DNA of 64,000 nucleotides. It comes from Bosea sp. 29B. Lineage in GTDB: Bacteria; Pseudomonadota; Alphaproteobacteria; Rhizobiales; Beijerinckiaceae. This document shows, in pieces, positions 1 to 8,292 of the stretch. Made by a program: the position numbers and the translations under genes. Position 1 is the first letter of the stretch, and every line of letters begins with the position of its first letter. Where the stretch lies: assembly GCF_902506165.1 (NCBI RefSeq), contig NZ_LR733817.1, positions 3,519,937 through 3,583,936 of the forward strand, written 5' to 3'. Below the pieces are notes generated by a model. The model saw only the letters and a program-made list of their open reading frames with translations, did no database searches and was not told the origin of the DNA.

Positions 1-1
1 C

Positions 2-778
2 TTCGTCCATCCGGACGTGCGCCGCACGCTGATGTCGATCAAGGCCTTCAACGAGGCCGCGCGCGCCTTCGTCATCTGGAACGCGATCAAGTCCGACGTT
101 GCTCACCGCTCCGGCGACGATGCCGAGCGTCAGGCTGCCGACGACCAGCTCGGCCTCATGACGCCGGTGCTCAAGGGCGTGCTCACCGATGTCGGCTTCG
201 ACAATGCGGTGAAGGCCCAGCAGATGTATGGCGGCCATGGCTACATCGCCGAGCACGGCATGGAGCAGTTCGTCCGCGATGCCCGCATCGCCATGATCTA
301 CGAGGGCGCCAACGGCGTGCAGGCGATGGACCTGGTCGGCCGCAAGCTTGGCCGCGACGGTGGCCGCGCCATCATGGCCTTCTTCAACGAGGTCGGTGCC
401 TTCGTGAAGGAGAACGAGGGCGACGAGGCGCTGAAGCCGCTGCTGGCCTCTCTCCAGGTCTCGCTGAATCACCTGCAACAAGCGACAATGTGGTTCATGC
501 AGAACGCGCTCGCCAAGCCCGACAATGCCGGCGCGGGCGCACATGACTACATGCACCTGCTCGGCCTGGTCTCGCTCGGCTATATGTGGGCGAAGATGGC
601 CAAGGTCGCGCAGGACAAGCTCAAGGCCGGCGCCAATGGTGCGACCGAGCGCATGAACGCCAAGCTCGTCACCGCCCGTTTCTTCATGGAGCGTTCGCTG
701 CCTGAGACCGCCGCGCATCTGGCGCGGATCACCTCCGGCTCCGACACCACCATGGCGCTGAGCGCCGAGCAGTTCTGA
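2..778 (+). CDS. acyl-CoA dehydrogenase, C-terminal part (5' truncated by window edge)
   Basis: The reading frame is open from the first bases (FVHPDVRRTLM...) to the stop at 776-778, so this is the C-terminal half of a FadE-like acyl-CoA dehydrogenase. Family members oxidise acyl-CoA to trans-2-enoyl-CoA with FAD. The all-alpha C-terminal flavin domain is present, including the QMYGGHGYIAEHGMEQFVRDARI stretch and the IYEGANGVQAMDL motif, whose Glu is the usual position of the catalytic base. An extra C-terminal helical extension (about 130 residues) is typical of the long bacterial acyl-CoA dehydrogenases of about 590-600 aa. It lies directly upstream of a thiolase and a FadB-like gene on the same strand, so it is the first visible step of a beta-oxidation operon. 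The substrate chain length cannot be read from the sequence. Confidence 0.92.
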   Translation, partial: FVHPDVRRTLMSIKAFNEAARAFVIWNAIKSDVAHRSGDDAERQAADDQLGLMTPVLKGVLTDVGFDNAVKAQQMYGGHGYIAEHGMEQFVRDARIAMIYEGANGVQAMDLVGRKLGRDGGRAIMAFFNEVGAFVKENEGDEALKPLLASLQVSLNHLQQATMWFMQNALAKPDNAGAGAHDYMHLLGLVSLGYMWAKMAKVAQDKLKAGANGATERMNAKLVTARFFMERSLPETAAHLARITSGSDTTMALSAEQF

Positions 779-790
779 ACGTGAATCTCA

Positions 791-810
791 GCCCGGGCTC
801 TGGCCCGGGC
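791..810. terminator. GC hairpin after acyl-CoA dehydrogenase
   Basis: The self-complementary octamer GCCCGGGC occurs twice, separated by TCTG, just after the stop at 778. It can fold into an 8-bp hairpin, but no T-run follows. It may attenuate or stabilise the transcript rather than terminate it, since the thiolase gene continues on the same strand. Confidence 0.4.
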
Positions 811-840
811 ATCTCTTGCAGAATTGCCTCGTCGTGAAAT

Positions 841-859
841 GGTCGGGCCAAGCCCGGCC
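841..859. repeat. short REP-like palindrome
   Basis: GGTCGGGC and GCCCGGCC flank CAA, forming an 8-bp stem with one G-T pair, followed by ATGAC. The wording GGGC-CAA-GCCCGGCCATGAC resembles short dispersed intergenic palindromes of GC-rich alphaproteobacteria. Whether it is repeated elsewhere in this genome cannot be tested from one window. Confidence 0.35.
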
Positions 860-912
860 ATGACGGCGGGGACCGAAACGAGCCGCAATTGCGGCCAGCC
901 CGGGAGGCCTTG

Positions 913-2121
913 ATGGCTGAAGCCTTCATCTACGATCACGTCCGGACGCCGCGCGGCAAAGGCAAGGCCGATGGTTCGCTCCACGAAGTCACAGCGATCG
1001 AACTGGGCACGCAGACCCTGCGCGCCCTCAAGGAGCGCAACACCCTCGACACCAAGCTGGTCGAGGACGTCGTCTTCGGTTGTGTCGATCCGGTCGGCGA
1101 GGCCGGTGCCGACATCGCTCGCACGGTTGCGCTGAAAGCCGGCTACGGCAAGGAAGTGCCGGGCGTGCAGATCAACCGCTTCTGCGCTTCGGGCCTCGAC
1201 GCGGTGAACCTCGCCGCGGCGCAGGTCATGTCCGGCCAGAAGGAAATGACGATCGGTGGCGGCGTCGAGAGCATGTCCCGCATCGGCATGGGCGCCTCGG
1301 GCTTCGGCATCGCGGTCGACCCATCCGTCGCGATCGACACCTATTTCATGCCGCAGGGCGTTTCGGCCGACCTGATCGCGACCAAATACGGCTTCTCGCG
1401 CGACGATGTCGACGCCTATGCCGTGCGCTCGCACAAGCGCGCCGCGGCCGCCTGGCAGGCTGGCCACTTCAAGAACTCGGTGATCCCGGTCACCGACGTC
1501 AACGGGCTGATCATCCTCGACCGTGACGAGACCATTCGTCCGAACACCGACATGCAGGCGCTGGCCTCGCTCAAGGCCTCTTTCGTCCAGATGGGCGAGA
1601 TGGGCGGCTTCGATGCGGTCGCGACTGCGGCGCATCCGGATGTCGAGTTCGTCAACCACGTCCACCATGCCGGCAATTCCTCGGGCATCGTTGACGGCGC
1701 CGCTGCCGTGCTGGTCGGCTCGAAGAAGGCCGGCAAGGCCGCGGGTCTGAAGCCACGCGCCCGCATCAAGGCCTTCGCCACCACCGGCTCCGATCTAGCG
1801 CTGATGCTGACCGGCCCGGTCGACGTCACCGAACTGGTGCTGAAGAAGGCCGGGATGAGCGTCAAGGACATCGACCTGTTCGAATTGAACGAGGCCTTCT
1901 CCTCGGTCGTGCTGCGCTATCAGCAGGCCTTCGACATCGACGACGCCGTGCTCAACGTCAATGGTGGCGCCATCGCCATGGGTCACCCGCTCGGCGCCAC
2001 CGGCGCAATGATCCTCGGCACCGTGCTCGACGAGCTCGAGCGCACCAACAAGCAGACCGCTCTGGTCACGCTCTGCGTCGCCGTCGGCATGGGCGTCGCC
2101 ACTATCATCGAACGGGTTTGA
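913..2121 (+). CDS. acetyl-CoA acyltransferase (thiolase)
   Basis: This 402-residue thiolase catalyses thiolytic cleavage of 3-ketoacyl-CoA to acetyl-CoA plus a shortened acyl-CoA, the last step of beta-oxidation. The acylated cysteine is Cys91 in NRFCASGLDAV. The catalytic His358 lies in NGGAIAMGHPLGATGA, and the second catalytic Cys388 in TLCVAVGMG close to the C-terminus. The ATG at 913 follows GGGAGG with good spacing; a longer in-frame start at 889 lacks a site and adds non-family residues. The gene sits between an acyl-CoA dehydrogenase and a FadB-like gene, and its stop overlaps the ribosome-binding site of the latter. It could be called fadA, but biosynthetic thiolases (PhaA type) share the same motifs; context favours degradation. 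Confidence 0.93.
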   Translation: MAEAFIYDHVRTPRGKGKADGSLHEVTAIELGTQTLRALKERNTLDTKLVEDVVFGCVDPVGEAGADIARTVALKAGYGKEVPGVQINRFCASGLDAVNLAAAQVMSGQKEMTIGGGVESMSRIGMGASGFGIAVDPSVAIDTYFMPQGVSADLIATKYGFSRDDVDAYAVRSHKRAAAAWQAGHFKNSVIPVTDVNGLIILDRDETIRPNTDMQALASLKASFVQMGEMGGFDAVATAAHPDVEFVNHVHHAGNSSGIVDGAAAVLVGSKKAGKAAGLKPRARIKAFATTGSDLALMLTGPVDVTELVLKKAGMSVKDIDLFELNEAFSSVVLRYQQAFDIDDAVLNVNGGAIAMGHPLGATGAMILGTVLDELERTNKQTALVTLCVAVGMGVATIIERV

Positions 2122-2132
2122 GGAGAGAGCCG

Positions 2133-4337
2133 ATGAACCTCGTCAATTTCCGCTTCGAGACCGACGCCGACGGCATCGCCACCCTGACCTGGGATATGCC
2201 CGAGCGCTCGATGAACGTCATCACCCCGCAGGTGATGGAAGAGCTCAACCAGGTCGTCGACAAGGTCGCGGGCGACGAAGCCATCAAGGGCTGCGTCATC
2301 GTCTCCGGCAAGGAAGCCTTCTCCGGCGGCGCCGACCTCACCATGCTGCAGGGCCTGCGCGACCTCTACGTCAAGCTCGCCAAGGAGCAGGGCGAGCAGA
2401 TCGCGATGCAGCGCTTCTTCGACGAGAGCCGCAAGCTCAGCCAACTCTACCGCAAGCTCGAGACCTGCGGGAAGCCGTTCGCGGCGGCGATCCATGGCGT
2501 CTGCCTCGGCGGCGCCTTCGAGCTCGCGCTCTCCTGCCAGCTCCGCGTCGTCTCGGATGATGCCTCGACCCGCGTCGGTCTGCCCGAGATCAAGGTTGGC
2601 CTGTTCCCCGGCGCCGGTGGCACCCAGCGCGTCTCGCGCCTGATGCAGACCGGCGACGCGCTGCAGATGATGTTCAAGGGCGACCAGATCAAGGCGCTGC
2701 CGGCTCGCAATATGGGCCTCGTCCACGCCGTCTTGCCGCGCGACCAGATCGTCGCCGCCGCCAAGGAATGGTTGAAGGCCAATCCGCAGGCCAAGCAGCC
2801 CTGGGAGGACCCGAAGTTCAAGCTGCCCTCGAACAAGGTCCACTCGCCGGCCGGCATGCAGATCTGGCCGCCGGCCAGCGCGATCTATCGCCGCGAGACC
2901 AACGACAACTACCCGGCCGCCCGCGCCATCCTCAGCGCGGTCTATGAGGGCCTGCAGCTGCCGATGGACCTCGCCCTCAAGGTCGAGAGCCGCTACTTCG
3001 CCAAGATCCTGCGGACGAAGGAGGCGGCCTCGATGATCCGCTCGCTCTTCGTCTCGATGCAGGAACTCAACAAGGGTGCCCGCCGCCCTGCCGATGTGCC
3101 GCCGAGCAAGCTGAAGAAGGTCGGCGTCGTCGGCGCCGGCTTCATGGGTGCCGGCGTCGCCTATGTCACGGCATTGGCTGGCCTGGAGGTTGTGCTGGTC
3201 GATCGCGACATCGAGGCGGCCGAGAAGGGCAAGGCCTATTCGCACAAGCTGGTCACCGACCAGATCACCAAGGGCCGCGCCAAGACCGCCGATCGCGACG
3301 CGCTGCTCGGCCGCATCAAGGCCTCGGCCGACTATGCGGACCTCAAGGGCTGCGACCTCATCGTCGAGGCGGTGTTCGAGGACCCCAAGGTCAAGGCCGA
3401 GGTCATCGCCAAGGTCGAGGCCGTGGTCGGCCCCAAGACCATCTTCGGCTCCAACACCTCGACGCTGCCGATCACCGGCCTGGCCGAGCACAGCGAGCGC
3501 CCGAAGAATTTCATCGGCATCCACTTCTTCTCGCCGGTCGAGAAGATGCTGCTGGTCGAGATCATCATGGCGAAGAAGACGGGCAAGAAGGCGCTCGCCT
3601 TGGCGCTCGACTTCGTCCGCGCCATCAAGAAGACGCCGATCGTCGTCAACGACACCCGCGGCTTCTACGCCAATCGCTGCGTCGGCAACTACATCCGCGA
3701 GGGCCACCTCATGCTGATGGAAGGCGTGCCGCCGGCGATGATCGAGGCTGCCGGCAAGCAGGCCGGCATGCCGGTCGGCCCGCTCTCGCTCAATGACGAG
3801 GTCGCGGTCGATCTCGCCTACAAGGTGCTGAAGGCGACCAAGGCCCAGCTGGGCGAGGCTTCAGTCGATCCGGCGCAGGAGAAGCTCCTCAACGAAATGG
3901 TCGAGAAGCATGGCCGCCTCGGCCGCAAGAACAGGAAGGGCTTCTACGATTATCCGGAAGCCGGCCCGAAGCGGCTCTGGCCCGGCCTTGCCGAGCTCAC
4001 CAAGAACAAGCTCGAGCCCGAGCTGATCGACATGGAGGAGCTGAAGCACCGCCTCCTGGTCACGCAGGCGCTCGAAGCCGCCAAGACCTATGAGGAAGGC
4101 GTCGTCACCGATCCGCGCGAGGCCGATGTCGGCTCGATCATCGGCTTCGGCTTCGCGCCCTATAGCGGTGGCACGCTCTCCTATATCGACAATATGGGCG
4201 CGGCCGCCTTCGTGAAGCTCTGCGAGGGGCTGGCGAAGAAGCATGGCGAGCGCTTCAAGCCGAACCGGCTTTTGAAGCGCATGGCCAAGACTGGCGAGAG
4301 CTTCTACGGCAGCGCCGAGAAGAAGGCCGCGGCCTGA
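2133..4337 (+). CDS. 3-hydroxyacyl-CoA dehydrogenase / enoyl-CoA hydratase (FadB/FadJ-like)
   Basis: This is a 734-residue trifunctional-type alpha subunit. The N-terminal crotonase domain (about 1-190) has the oxyanion-loop motif GVCLGGAFELAL and two acidic catalytic positions, Glu130 and Glu152 (in LPEIKVGLFPGAGG). The 3-hydroxyacyl-CoA dehydrogenase domain starts near residue 330 with the NAD fingerprint GVVGAGFMGAG and has its catalytic His at about 464 in GIHFFSPVEKM. The C-terminal HAD repeat ends with GRKNRKGFYDYPE. The ATG at 2133 follows AGGAGAG, which overlaps the thiolase stop, indicating translational coupling. Together with the two upstream genes it covers the oxidation, hydration, dehydrogenation and thiolysis steps. 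It ends flush against the convergent LysR gene. Confidence 0.94.
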   Translation: MNLVNFRFETDADGIATLTWDMPERSMNVITPQVMEELNQVVDKVAGDEAIKGCVIVSGKEAFSGGADLTMLQGLRDLYVKLAKEQGEQIAMQRFFDESRKLSQLYRKLETCGKPFAAAIHGVCLGGAFELALSCQLRVVSDDASTRVGLPEIKVGLFPGAGGTQRVSRLMQTGDALQMMFKGDQIKALPARNMGLVHAVLPRDQIVAAAKEWLKANPQAKQPWEDPKFKLPSNKVHSPAGMQIWPPASAIYRRETNDNYPAARAILSAVYEGLQLPMDLALKVESRYFAKILRTKEAASMIRSLFVSMQELNKGARRPADVPPSKLKKVGVVGAGFMGAGVAYVTALAGLEVVLVDRDIEAAEKGKAYSHKLVTDQITKGRAKTADRDALLGRIKASADYADLKGCDLIVEAVFEDPKVKAEVIAKVEAVVGPKTIFGSNTSTLPITGLAEHSERPKNFIGIHFFSPVEKMLLVEIIMAKKTGKKALALALDFVRAIKKTPIVVNDTRGFYANRCVGNYIREGHLMLMEGVPPAMIEAAGKQAGMPVGPLSLNDEVAVDLAYKVLKATKAQLGEASVDPAQEKLLNEMVEKHGRLGRKNRKGFYDYPEAGPKRLWPGLAELTKNKLEPELIDMEELKHRLLVTQALEAAKTYEEGVVTDPREADVGSIIGFGFAPYSGGTLSYIDNMGAAAFVKLCEGLAKKHGERFKPNRLLKRMAKTGESFYGSAEKKAAA

Positions 4338-5240
4338 TCAGGCGAAGAGCCGCTCCCTCAGGAGCGGCTCCAGCCAGTCGGCGAAGACCTTGAGGCGGCG
4401 CGACAAATGCTGCCGGTGCGGATAGAGCAGGGCGACCGGCATCGGTTCCGCCCTGTGCTCCGGCATCACCTCGACCAGTTCGCTCGCCTTGAGATGCGCG
4501 GCGACGTCATAGGCCGGGATCTGGATCAGCCCGAGCCCGGAAAGGCAGCAGGCGATATAGGCCTCCGCACTGTTGACGGTGACCCGGCCGGCCATGGCCC
4601 GGCTGTGCGGCCGCTCGCCCTCCAGCCATTGCCAGTCCTCGACCGTGCCAGTCGAGGGCGAGGCGTAATGCACGGCCTCATGCGCTGAGAGGTCCTCCGG
4701 GCTTTCCGGCATCCCAACTCGCTTGAGATAGGCCGGGCTCGCGACATTGATCAGCCTGAGCTCGCCGAGATTGCGCGCGATCAGGCTGGAATCGCTGAGT
4801 GGCCCGACCCGAAGCACGCAGTCGACGCTGCCTTCGACCAGATTGACGGCGCGATCGGTGACACCGAGTTCGATCGCGACATCCGGATAGCGTGCCAGGA
4901 AATCGGGCAGGGCCGGAGCGATGATCAGGCGGCCGATCCGGCCGGGCACGTCGATCCTGAGCTTGCCGGCCGGCCCGTCGCTGGCGCTGCGGAACAGCGT
5001 CTCGGCTTCCTCGACATCGGCGATCAATCTCAGGCAGCGCTCATAAAAGGCGAGCCCGTCCTGCGTCGGCGCGACATGGCGGGTCGTGCGGTGCAGCAGC
5101 CGCGTCCCCAGCCGGTCCTCCAGCAGCCGGATCGCCGCCGAGACCGAGGAGCGCGGCTGGCCGAGCGTCGCCGCCGCCCGCGTGAAGCTGGCGCATTCGA
5201 CGACGCGGGCGAAAGTGGCGAAGAGCTCGATCCGGTCCAT
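4338..5240 (-). CDS. LysR-family transcriptional regulator
   Basis: This 300-residue LTTR has an N-terminal winged HTH (MDRIELFATFARVVECASFTRAAATL) followed by a periplasmic-binding-like effector domain (PGRIGRLIIAPALPDFLARYPDVAIELGV). It belongs to the large group resembling DsdC/AaeR-like regulators of accessory oxidoreductases. I chose the ATG at 5240 because LTTRs normally start at this point. A TTG at 5276 in the same frame would put the start inside the dyad at 5268-5288. It is divergent from the SDR gene at 5371, the usual arrangement of an LTTR and its target, and the dyad between them is the likely binding site. The effector is unknown. Confidence 0.9.
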   Translation of the reverse strand: MDRIELFATFARVVECASFTRAAATLGQPRSSVSAAIRLLEDRLGTRLLHRTTRHVAPTQDGLAFYERCLRLIADVEEAETLFRSASDGPAGKLRIDVPGRIGRLIIAPALPDFLARYPDVAIELGVTDRAVNLVEGSVDCVLRVGPLSDSSLIARNLGELRLINVASPAYLKRVGMPESPEDLSAHEAVHYASPSTGTVEDWQWLEGERPHSRAMAGRVTVNSAEAYIACCLSGLGLIQIPAYDVAAHLKASELVEVMPEHRAEPMPVALLYPHRQHLSRRLKVFADWLEPLLRERLFA

Positions 5241-5267
5241 GGCCGGGACGATGCGATTGTTCGCCCT

Positions 5268-5288
5268 GGCTGACAAGTCATGTCAGCC
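5268..5288. promoter_or_regulatory. perfect 8-bp dyad between LysR and SDR genes (candidate operator)
   Basis: GGCTGACA (5268-5275) and TGTCAGCC (5281-5288) are exact inverted copies separated by AGTCA. The site lies 28 bp upstream of the LysR start and 83 bp upstream of the SDR start, as expected for an LTTR recognition site. Both the symmetry and the position are seen directly; binding by the LysR protein is inferred. Confidence 0.55.
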
Positions 5289-5370
5289 TATCCGGCTTTA
5301 TCAGAACAATTGGCTGGTTACCTTGCTGACGAGGCGAGCAGGGCTCGCAGCGACAGCAGGAGACCAGGCC

Positions 5371-6144
5371 ATGGCCGACCACAGCATCAAGGGCAAGACC
5401 GTCATCATCGCCGGGGGTGCCAAGAATCTCGGCGGACTGCTCGCTCGCGATCTCGCCGCCCACGGCGCCAGGGCGGTCGCCATCCATTACAACAGCGCCG
5501 CGACCAAGGCCGATGCCGACGCGACGGTGGCCGCCGTCAAGGCTGCGGGTGCCGAGGCGGCTGCCTTCCAGGCCGATCTCACCACCGCCGGCGCTGTCGA
5601 GAAGCTGTTCGCCGATGTGGTCGCCGCGCTCGGCCGGCCGGATATCGCGATCAACACCGTCGGCAAGGTGCTGAAGAAGCCGATGGTCGAGATCAGCGAG
5701 GCCGAATATGACGAGATGGCCGCGGTGAACTCGAAATCGGCCTTCTTCTTCCTCAAGGAGGCCGGCAAGGCGCTGAACGATAACGGCAAGATCACTACGC
5801 TGGTGACTTCGCTGCTCGGCGCCTTCACCCCGTTCTATGCCGCCTATGCCGGCATGAAAGCCCCGGTCGAGCACTTCACCCGCGCCGCTTCCAAGGAGTT
5901 CGGCGAGCGCGGCATCTCGGTCAGCGCGATCGGGCCCGGCCCGATGGACACGCCCTTCTTCTATCCGGCCGAAGGCGCCGATGCGGTCGCCTATCACAAG
6001 ACGGCGGCGGCGTTGTCGGCGTTCTCGAAGACCGGGCTCACCGACATCAAGGACATCGTCCCCTTCATCCGCTTCCTCGTCTCGGATGGCTGGTGGATGA
6101 CCGGCCAGACCATCCTGGTCAATGGCGGCTACACGACGAAGTGA
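5371..6144 (+). CDS. short-chain dehydrogenase/reductase (SDR)
   Basis: This 257-residue classical SDR has a Rossmann fold. The cofactor motif is GGAKNLGG (residues 15-22). The catalytic Tyr159 and Lys163 form YAGMK, with Ser147 upstream in VTSLLG. The C-terminal ILVNGGY is typical of FabG-like reductases. The basic/Asn residues in the glycine-rich loop suggest NADP(H), but this is not certain. The start at 5371 follows CAGGAGA. It stands alone downstream of a divergent LysR gene and is followed by a strong hairpin, so it is probably a single-gene, LTTR-controlled unit. The substrate is unknown; FabG-type 3-oxoacyl-ACP activity is possible, but the isolated context argues for a specialised role. 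Confidence 0.9.
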   Translation: MADHSIKGKTVIIAGGAKNLGGLLARDLAAHGARAVAIHYNSAATKADADATVAAVKAAGAEAAAFQADLTTAGAVEKLFADVVAALGRPDIAINTVGKVLKKPMVEISEAEYDEMAAVNSKSAFFFLKEAGKALNDNGKITTLVTSLLGAFTPFYAAYAGMKAPVEHFTRAASKEFGERGISVSAIGPGPMDTPFFYPAEGADAVAYHKTAAALSAFSKTGLTDIKDIVPFIRFLVSDGWWMTGQTILVNGGYTTK

Positions 6145-6149
6145 GGTAC

Positions 6150-6190
6150 CGGTCGGCCATTCGTCCCGAGGTGGCCGACCGCTTTCCTTG
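6150..6190 (+). terminator. terminator-like hairpin after SDR gene
   Basis: CGGTCGGCCA (6150-6159) and TGGCCGACCG (6172-6181) form a perfect 10-bp stem with a 12-nt loop, followed by CTTTCCTT. It sits 6 bp after the SDR stop. The T-tract is weak, but position and stability suit a transcription end. Confidence 0.6.
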
Positions 6191-6280
6191 CTGAAAGCTG
6201 AAGCATTCATTCAGCTCCCGTCTATCCTCGCAAGGATATCAAGGCGGCACGAGCGGGTTTCCCGAGTTGAGGAACGGCGC

Positions 6281-6547
6281 ATGCACATGGCGATGGTGAT
6301 CGGTGGCGGCGTGGTCCTGCTCGGGCTGTTCCTGCTGTTCGGCAAGCTCTGGGGCGGGGCCGAACCGGCATTCGCGACGGCGGCCAGGCTCTTCGTGCCA
6401 GCCTGGCTCGCGATCTCGCTGGTCAACATGTGGGTCGGCGTCACCAAAGCCGGCTATTCGGTGCGCGAGGAATTGCCGATCCTGGCTGTGGTCTTCGTCG
6501 TGCCGGCGGCTCTCGCTTTGCTCGTCGCCTGGCGTGTCGCACGCTGA
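6281..6547 (+). CDS. small hydrophobic membrane protein, unknown function
   Basis: This is an 88-residue protein with three probable membrane helices: MVIGGGVVLLGLFLLFGKL, LFVPAWLAISLVNMWVGV and LPILAVVFVVPAALALLVAW. It ends WRVAR. I chose the ATG at 6281 because GAGGA lies about 8 bases upstream; the frame is open further 5' but that stretch does not look like protein. I recognise no family, although small three-helix proteins of this kind are common in Hyphomicrobiales. It precedes the deformylase-like gene by about 120 bp on the same strand. Confidence 0.6.
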   Translation: MHMAMVIGGGVVLLGLFLLFGKLWGGAEPAFATAARLFVPAWLAISLVNMWVGVTKAGYSVREELPILAVVFVVPAALALLVAWRVAR

Positions 6548-6669
6548 GGTGGCTGCCGTGCGGGCGGCCATGGTGGCTCACCCAGACAACTCAGGTCTTT
6601 CCCCTATGGTCGCTCTGAGCGGCATGGGACTAGACTCGGCTGGCTTTGGACCGGGGAAAACTTGAATTC

Positions 6670-7164
6670 ATGCCTGTGCGGCCGATTTTGAACTTTCCCG
6701 ATCCACGTTTGCGCCTCCCTGCAGTGCCGGTCACGCGCTTCGATGCGGATCTGCGTGCGCTTGCCGAAGACCTGCTCGACACGATGCGGGCAGCGCCCGG
6801 CATCGGCATCACCGCGCCGCATATCGGCGTGTCATCGCGGCTCGTCGTGCTTGAGCTGACGCCGGGCGAGGTCCGCGTCTACGCCAATCCGGTGCTGGAC
6901 CAGGTTTCGCGCGAAACCATCCGCCATACCGAGGGCAGCGTCTCGATGCCGGGCGTCACCGACGAGCTCGAGCGCCATGCCCGTATCCGCGTGCGCTATG
7001 TCGATCTCGACGGGAATGAGCGGAGCGAGGACGCGGACGGCCTGCTCTCCGTCTGCCACCAGCATGAGATCGACCAGCTCGACGGCATCTTCTGGATCGA
7101 CCGTCTGTCGCGGCTGAAGCGCGACAGGCTGATCGCCCGCTACAACAAACTGCAGCGGGGGTGA
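6670..7164 (+). CDS. peptide deformylase-like protein with degenerate active site
   Basis: This 164-residue protein has the size and layout of a peptide deformylase, the metallohydrolase that removes formyl from nascent N-termini. All three signature motifs are altered. Motif 1, normally G-x-G-x-A-A-x-Q, reads GIGITAPH (44-51), so the oxyanion Gln is His51. Motif 2, normally EGCLS, reads EGSVS (88-92), so the metal-ligand Cys is Ser90. Motif 3, normally HExxH, reads HEIDQ (132-136), so one metal-ligand His is Gln136. Only His132 and the catalytic Glu133 remain. A normal deformylase is therefore unlikely; a non-catalytic or altered paralogue is the best description. The ATG at 6670 fits the family start. 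A canonical def gene is expected elsewhere in the genome. Confidence 0.85.
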   Translation: MPVRPILNFPDPRLRLPAVPVTRFDADLRALAEDLLDTMRAAPGIGITAPHIGVSSRLVVLELTPGEVRVYANPVLDQVSRETIRHTEGSVSMPGVTDELERHARIRVRYVDLDGNERSEDADGLLSVCHQHEIDQLDGIFWIDRLSRLKRDRLIARYNKLQRG

Positions 7165-7176
7165 GTGGTCTGTCGG

Positions 7177-8280
7177 CTACTGCGCCAGCGCGCCAAAGAC
7201 GAATTCGTTCGTCAGTTTGACCGGCAGCTGCCAGTTGCCGGGCTTGTTGTAATTGCCCGCGGTGACGGCGACGACGACCTGCTGTTTGGGAGCGACGACG
7301 AGGCGCTGGCCGCCATTGCCGAAGGCGCTGTACCAGGGCTCGCCGGAGCGGTCCCGGCCGAGATACCATTGGTAGCCGTAGCCCAGTCCGTCCTTGGTCT
7401 GCGTGCGTGGCGTCAGGCTCTGCTCCAGCCAGTCCGCTGGCACGATCCGCCGGCCGGCATGGCTGCCCTTGTCGAGCAGCAACTGCCCGATCGCCGCGAG
7501 GCCGCGCGGATGCAGGCGCAGGCCCGATGCCGCAGCTTCCCGACCGTCGAGGCCGTTGGTCCAGCTGAAGCGATCGATGCCGAGCGGCGCGAACAGCCGC
7601 TCACGCGCGAACTCGCCGAGCCGCTTGCCGCTGCCTTTGGCGACGAGATGACCGAGCAGGGCCGTCGCGCCACCACTATAGGTCCAGGCCTCACCCGGCG
7701 GACGAGCGATCGGCCGGTCGAGGATGAAGCGGTATCGGTTCGGGGCGTTCTCCATCGCGATCTCGCTGTTGCGCGGGTCGCTGTAGGGCAGCGACTCGTC
7801 CCAGGCGAGGCCCATGGTCATGGTCAGGACATGCTCGATCTTGAGCCGCTGCCGTTCAGCGTCGCCAGCGAGATCGGGATAGCCCGGAAAGCTCGCCAGG
7901 AGCGGCGCGTCGGGCTTCGGAACCAATCCGTCGGCCAGAGCGATGCCATAGACGAGGCTGACGATGCTCTTCGACACCGAGCGCAGATCATGAAGCTCGT
8001 CGGCGTTGAAGCTGACGACGCCGCGGCTGTCGCCCCAGATTTCGTCGACGCCGGCGAAATAGTGCTCGATCGCGATCCTGCCGTGCCGCAGCACGACGAG
8101 CCCGTGCAATCCGCTGAGCTCCCCGGCCGCGAAAGCCTTTTCGATGCGCTCGCTCGCATCGGGCCGGAAGCCAGCCTCTGCGAGCGATGACGTCTGCCAG
8201 GCGCGCCCCGACACCTGCGCGGCCGACGGAATGGCCGTCAATGCCGCGCCGGCACCTGCCAGGAAGGCGCGTCGGTCCAT
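7177..8280 (-). CDS. beta-lactamase-fold serine hydrolase (class C/EstB-like), exported
   Basis: This 367-residue protein of the serine beta-lactamase / DD-peptidase-like superfamily has the nucleophile motif Ser101-Val-Ser-Lys104 (SxxK) and Tyr201-Ser-Gly203 at the second motif position. The N-terminus MDRRAFLAGAGAALTAIPSAAQ has an RR pair and a hydrophobic core ending AxA-like, suggesting Tat export. Members include esterases, D-aminopeptidases and penicillin-binding-like enzymes; true beta-lactamase activity cannot be inferred. It begins 12 bp after the stop of the aminotransferase gene on the same strand, so the two are probably co-transcribed. The small gap to the convergent deformylase-like gene (12 bp) leaves no room for a terminator. 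Confidence 0.87.
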   Translation of the reverse strand: MDRRAFLAGAGAALTAIPSAAQVSGRAWQTSSLAEAGFRPDASERIEKAFAAGELSGLHGLVVLRHGRIAIEHYFAGVDEIWGDSRGVVSFNADELHDLRSVSKSIVSLVYGIALADGLVPKPDAPLLASFPGYPDLAGDAERQRLKIEHVLTMTMGLAWDESLPYSDPRNSEIAMENAPNRYRFILDRPIARPPGEAWTYSGGATALLGHLVAKGSGKRLGEFARERLFAPLGIDRFSWTNGLDGREAAASGLRLHPRGLAAIGQLLLDKGSHAGRRIVPADWLEQSLTPRTQTKDGLGYGYQWYLGRDRSGEPWYSAFGNGGQRLVVAPKQQVVVAVTAGNYNKPGNWQLPVKLTNEFVFGALAQ

Positions 8281-8292
8281 GGCGTGTGGCGG

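Noticed and set aside
580..1668. Long minus-strand frame opposite the thiolase and acyl-CoA dehydrogenase genes
   Set aside because: It is the complementary shadow of high-GC coding sequence, with no family motif and no ribosome-binding site.
1983..3707. 574-residue minus-strand frame opposite the FadB-like gene
   Set aside because: A GC-rich artefact: the plus-strand gene has clear catalytic motifs, and this frame is Asp/Arg/Leu-rich with none.
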